Shown piece after piece: positions 61,161-64,000 of a DNA stretch of 64,000 nucleotides. The stretch is from Intrasporangium oryzae NRRL B-24470 (GTDB lineage Bacteria; Actinomycetota; Actinomycetes; Actinomycetales; Dermatophilaceae): the NCBI RefSeq assembly GCF_000576595.1, contig NZ_AWSA01000012.1, forward strand, positions 44,726 to 108,725, read 5' to 3'. The translations under genes were made by a program, and so were the position numbers. Numbering within the stretch: the stretch's first letter is position 1; the number at the start of each line of letters is the position of its first letter. The notes beneath the pieces are model-generated. The model searched no databases, had not been told where the DNA came from, and saw only the letters and a list, made by a program, of their open reading frames with translations.

Positions 61161-62279
61161 GTGAGCACCAGAGAGCACATCGACACCGTCATCGTCGGGG
61201 CAGGGCAGGCGGGCCTTGCGACGGCCTACTACCTCGGGCGGGCCGGCGTGCCGTGCCTCGTCCTCGACGAGCACGACCGGGTCGGCGACCAGTGGCGCCG
61301 GCGCTATGACTCGCTCCTGCTCAACACGCCGGCGCAGTACGACTCGCTCCCGGGGTGGGCCTTCCCCGCTCCACGGTGGACGTTCCCGAGCAGCACCGAC
61401 ATGGGCGACTATCTCGAGGCCTACGCCGGCCGGTTCGCGATCGACGTGAGGCACGGCACGCCCGTGACGAGCATCGAACAGCAGGCCGACGGCACCTGGG
61501 TCGTCTGCTGCGACGGAGCCGAGCTCGCGGCCCGCAACGTCGTCGTCGCCATCGGCGGTGAGCGCCACCCCAAGGTCCCCGCCCTGGCCGCCGAGGTCGA
61601 TCCCGGCATCCGCCAGCTGCACTCGAGCACCTACCGCAACCCGGGCCAGCTGCTCCCCGGCCCCGTGCTCGTCGTGGGCGCAGGCCAGTCGGGAGCCGAC
61701 CTCGCCCAGGAGGCGCAGCGTGCCGGGCACCAGACCTGGCTCTCGGGTCGGGTCCGCGGGCAGTCGCCGACGCCCGTCGACAGCAGGCGCGCCCACGTCC
61801 TGCTGCCCGTCCTGTGGTTCCTCGCCAACCACGTCCTCACGACGTCGACCCCGGCCGGTCGGCGGATGAAGCCCGTGGTCAGGATGGGCGGGACGCCCCT
61901 GGTCCGCACGCGCACGACGGACCTCGACGCGGCCGGCGTGACCCGGGTGGAGGCCCGGACCGAGGGGACCGAGGGCGGGCTCCCCCGCCTCGCCGACGGG
62001 CAGGTGCTCGATGTCGCGAACATCATCTGGTGCACCGGCTTCCGCCAGGACTTCAGCCTGATCCGCCCGTCCGTCACCGGCGAGGACGGCTGGCCGGTCG
62101 ACGAGGCGGGCGTCGTCCCCGGCGCGAGCGGCCTCTACTTCGTCGGCCTGCTCTTCCAGCGCGGCTTCTACTCCATGCTCATCGGCGGTGCCTGGCGCGA
62201 CGCACGGCGCATCGCCGAGCACATCGCGGGGCGCCCGCCGGTCGACCTGGGCGAGCGCACGTCGGCCCGCGTCGGGTGA
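61161..62279 (+). CDS. Flavin-dependent monooxygenase-like NAD(P)/FAD oxidoreductase
   Basis: 372 aa. FAD motif TVIVGAGQAGLATAYYLGRAGVPCLVLDEHDRVGDQWRRRYDSLLLNTPAQYDSLPG, NADPH motif GPVLVVGAGQSGADLAQEAQRAG, and the late motif IIWCTGFRQDFSLI place it with flavin-containing monooxygenases of the CzcO/YhiN-like type. The Baeyer-Villiger fingerprint FxGxxxHxxxW is absent. The substrate cannot be told. GTG start with GGAGGA. It is preceded by a LuxR-type regulator in the same orientation. Confidence 0.85.
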   Translation: MSTREHIDTVIVGAGQAGLATAYYLGRAGVPCLVLDEHDRVGDQWRRRYDSLLLNTPAQYDSLPGWAFPAPRWTFPSSTDMGDYLEAYAGRFAIDVRHGTPVTSIEQQADGTWVVCCDGAELAARNVVVAIGGERHPKVPALAAEVDPGIRQLHSSTYRNPGQLLPGPVLVVGAGQSGADLAQEAQRAGHQTWLSGRVRGQSPTPVDSRRAHVLLPVLWFLANHVLTTSTPAGRRMKPVVRMGGTPLVRTRTTDLDAAGVTRVEARTEGTEGGLPRLADGQVLDVANIIWCTGFRQDFSLIRPSVTGEDGWPVDEAGVVPGASGLYFVGLLFQRGFYSMLIGGAWRDARRIAEHIAGRPPVDLGERTSARVG

Positions 62280-62295
62280 GGGACCACGCTCGAGA

Positions 62296-62336
62296 CGCAC
62301 GTATGCCGCCGGGCTCAGCCCGGCGGCATACGTGCG
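62296..62336. terminator. 41-bp octamer palindrome between the oxidoreductase gene and rho
   Basis: Perfect 20-bp arms around a single C (62296-62315, 62317-62336), with CGTATGCCGCC in one arm and GGCGGCATACG in the other. It is between convergent genes and is the tightest of the octamer pairs. Confidence 0.8.
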
Positions 62337-62352
62337 GTCACTCCCCCGACCG

Positions 62353-64000
62353 TCAGTCCTCGTCGAGCTTGATCGAGCTCGTCTGCTGGACCTGGAGGAG
62401 GAACTCGTAGTTCGTCTTCGTCTTCTTGAGCCGGTCGATGAGCAGCTCGATGCCCTGCTGGTTGTCCAGGGCGGCGAGGACGCGGCGGAGCTTCCACATG
62501 ATCTTCAGCTCCTCGGACGCGAGGAGAATCTCCTCCCGACGCGTTCCGGAGGCGTTGATGTCGACCGCGGGGAAGATGCGCCGGTTGGCGAGCTCACGCG
62601 AGAGGCGCAGCTCCATGTTTCCGGTGCCCTTGAACTCCTCGAAGATGACCTCGTCCATCTTGGAGCCGGTCTCCACGAGCGCCGTCGCGAGGATGGTGAG
62701 CGAGCCGCCGTTCTCGATGTTGCGCGCCGCACCGAAGAACTTCTTCGGCGGGTAGAGGGCGGCCGAGTCGACACCACCGGAGAGGATGCGCCCGCTCGCC
62801 GGCGCGGCGAGGTTGTAGGCACGACCGAGCTTGGTGATCGAGTCGAGGAGGACGACGACGTCGTGACCGAGCTCGACGAGACGCTTCGCCCGCTCGATGG
62901 CGAGCTCGGCGACGGTCGTGTGGTCCTCGGCCGGGCGGTCGAAGGTCGAGGAGATGACCTCACCCTTGACCGCGCGCTGCATGTCGGTGACCTCTTCGGG
63001 GCGCTCGTCGACGAGGACGACCATGAGGTGGCACTCGGGGTTGTTCGTCGTGATCGCGTTGGCGAGGGTCTGCATGATCATCGTCTTGCCGGCCTTCGCC
63101 GGGGCGACGATGAGGCCGCGCTGGCCCTTGCCGATCGGGGCGACGAGGTCGATGATCCGCGTCGTGAGGACCTGGGGCTCGGTCTCGAGCCGCAGGCGCT
63201 GCTGCGGGTAGAGCGGCGTCAGCTTCTGGAACTCGACCCGCTTGGCGGCCTCCTCCGGGGAGGAGCCGTTGACGGTGTCGAGACGGACGAGCGCGTTGAA
63301 CTTCTGGCGCCCGACGCTGCCCGTCGGCTGCTCGCCCTCACGGAGCGCCTTGACGGCACCCGTGACCGCGTCACCCTTGCGCAGGCCGTTCTTCTTGACC
63401 ATGCCGAGCGGGACGTAGACATCGTTGGGGCCGGGCAGGTAGCCGGAGGTGCGCACGAAGGCGTAGTTGTCGAGGACGTCGAGGATGCCGGCGACGGGCA
63501 CGAGCACGTCGTCGTCCTGGACGAGCAGGTCGGCGTCGACCCAGTCCTGCGCGCCACCCTCGCGGGTGCGGCCCCGCTTGCGGTCACGGCTGCGCTGGCG
63601 GTTGCGGCTGCGGCGGCTGCCGCCCTCCTCGTCGTAGCGAGCCTGCTGGCCGGCACGGTTCTGCTGCCCGACCGGCTGGCCAGCCTGGTGCTGGCGCTCG
63701 CCCTGCTGGCGGTCGTCGTGCCCGCGCTCGCTCTGCTGGCGGTCGTTCGCCTGGCGGTCGTTCTGCTGGCGGTCGTACTGACCCCGCTCGCCCTGCTGCC
63801 GCTCGCCCTGCTGACGCTCGCCCTGCTGGCGGTCGTACTGCTGGCGCTCGCCCTGCTGGCGGTCGTACTGGGGACGCTCGCCCTGCTGGCGGTCGTTCTG
63901 CCCGCGGCCGGCCTGCCGCTCGTCCTGGGCCTGGCGGCTGCGCTGCCGGCGGCCCTCGCGGACCGGGGCGCCCTCGCCCTCGGCCTGGGCGGCCTGCTCG
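62353..64000 (-). CDS. rho: Transcription termination factor Rho (N-terminus beyond the window)
   Basis: 548 codons are visible and the frame stays open to the window edge; a GTG at 63507 is internal. Residues from the edge to about 163 are extremely rich in Gln, Arg, Asp, Gly and Asn, with repeated DRQQGER units, as in the disordered insertion of many actinobacterial Rho proteins. Next comes the RNA-binding cold-shock-like domain (VAGILDVLDNYAFVRTSGYLPGPNDVYVPLG) and the RecA-type motor with IGKGQRGLIVAPAKAGKTMIMQTLANAI (Walker A), LMVVLVDERPEEVTDM and HDVVVLLDSITKLGRAYN (Walker B). Convergent with the flavin oxidoreductase gene. Confidence 0.96.
   Translation of the reverse strand, partial: EQAAQAEGEGAPVREGRRQRSRQAQDERQAGRGQNDRQQGERPQYDRQQGERQQYDRQQGERQQGERQQGERGQYDRQQNDRQANDRQQSERGHDDRQQGERQHQAGQPVGQQNRAGQQARYDEEGGSRRSRNRQRSRDRKRGRTREGGAQDWVDADLLVQDDDVLVPVAGILDVLDNYAFVRTSGYLPGPNDVYVPLGMVKKNGLRKGDAVTGAVKALREGEQPTGSVGRQKFNALVRLDTVNGSSPEEAAKRVEFQKLTPLYPQQRLRLETEPQVLTTRIIDLVAPIGKGQRGLIVAPAKAGKTMIMQTLANAITTNNPECHLMVVLVDERPEEVTDMQRAVKGEVISSTFDRPAEDHTTVAELAIERAKRLVELGHDVVVLLDSITKLGRAYNLAAPASGRILSGGVDSAALYPPKKFFGAARNIENGGSLTILATALVETGSKMDEVIFEEFKGTGNMELRLSRELANRRIFPAVDINASGTRREEILLASEELKIMWKLRRVLAALDNQQGIELLIDRLKKTKTNYEFLLQVQQTSSIKLDED

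Noticed and set aside
63505..63507. GTG at 63507 as the start of Rho
   Set aside because: The frame continues upstream with coherent Rho-like disordered sequence and no stop codon to the window edge; starting at 63507 would remove the region just before the RNA-binding domain.
63670..63960. Regular repeats near the window end considered as a CRISPR array
   Set aside because: Units are contiguous, without unique spacers, and translate in frame as the DRQQGER region of Rho.

Overview
This window is chromosomal DNA from a high-G+C actinobacterium. The evidence is strong C/G third-position codon use, many GTG starts, TANNNT -10 boxes with leaderless starts, and lineage-typical genes: the GlgE alpha-glucan pathway, NucS/EndoMS mismatch endonuclease, a Rho with a long Gln/Arg-rich N-terminal region, and a MurA with Asp in place of the catalytic Cys. 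Gene order partly follows Mycobacterium tuberculosis from rho to glgP (rho-rpmE-prfA-prmC-sua5-wecA-atp-DUF2550-pduO-murA-nucS-epimerase-thiolase-thioredoxin/TPR-glgB/glgE/glgP). By overall character I would guess Micrococcales, perhaps Intrasporangiaceae; that placement is inference. No rRNA, tRNA, IS element, prophage or CRISPR array was seen, and no gene-free stretch exceeds about 300 bases.

Layout: 1-413, 3' end of a membrane-anchored PH-domain protein. 0.5-2.3 kb, etfBA. 2.6-4.3 kb, an overlapping YbjN-domain / enoyl-CoA hydratase / NIF3-like-domain cluster. 4.4-19.3 kb, alpha-glucan metabolism: glgX, convergent glgP, then the tightly overlapping operon glgE-treS-mak-glgB-pgm plus a P-loop-less kinase-like protein. 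19.4-24.5 kb, thioredoxin/TPR protein, lipoprotein, acetyltransferases (one pair a recent tandem duplication) and a thiamine-binding protein. 24.6-42.6 kb, acyl-CoA and B12 chemistry (MeaB, thiolase, methylmalonyl/ethylmalonyl-CoA epimerase, crotonyl-CoA carboxylase/reductase, bimodular 3-hydroxybutyryl-CoA dehydrogenase, MeaA-type mutase, PduO adenosyltransferase), interspersed with a GH15-like protein, a polysaccharide deacetylase, two transporters, a GntR regulator, nucS, a STAS protein and murA. 42.7-53.4 kb, F1Fo ATP synthase, with atpC split from the operon by a DUF6918-like gene and a type II NADH dehydrogenase. 53.5-59.1 kb, wecA, glyA, sua5, prmC, prfA, rpmE. 59.3-62.3 kb, a LuxR-type regulator and a flavin monooxygenase-like enzyme inserted between rpmE and rho. 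62.4-64.0 kb, rho (N-terminus cut by the window edge).

How the genes work together: TreS, Mak, GlgE and GlgB turn trehalose into branched alpha-glucan through maltose-1-phosphate; GlgP, GlgX and Pgm return glucose units to central metabolism. Thiolase, 3-hydroxybutyryl-CoA dehydrogenase, Ccr, epimerase, MeaA, MeaB and PduO together cover the acetyl-CoA to methylsuccinyl-CoA half of the ethylmalonyl-CoA pathway and its B12 support; EtfAB would carry electrons from acyl-CoA dehydrogenases. Ndh and ATP synthase form a respiratory block.

The most unusual signal is not a gene. The octamer GGCATACG (reverse complement CGTATGCC) occurs at least 36 times by eye. It lies inside genes, where it forces otherwise disfavoured codons, and as inverted pairs forming hairpins between genes. 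This resembles the DNA uptake sequences of Neisseria and Pasteurellaceae, which I do not know to be described in actinobacteria.
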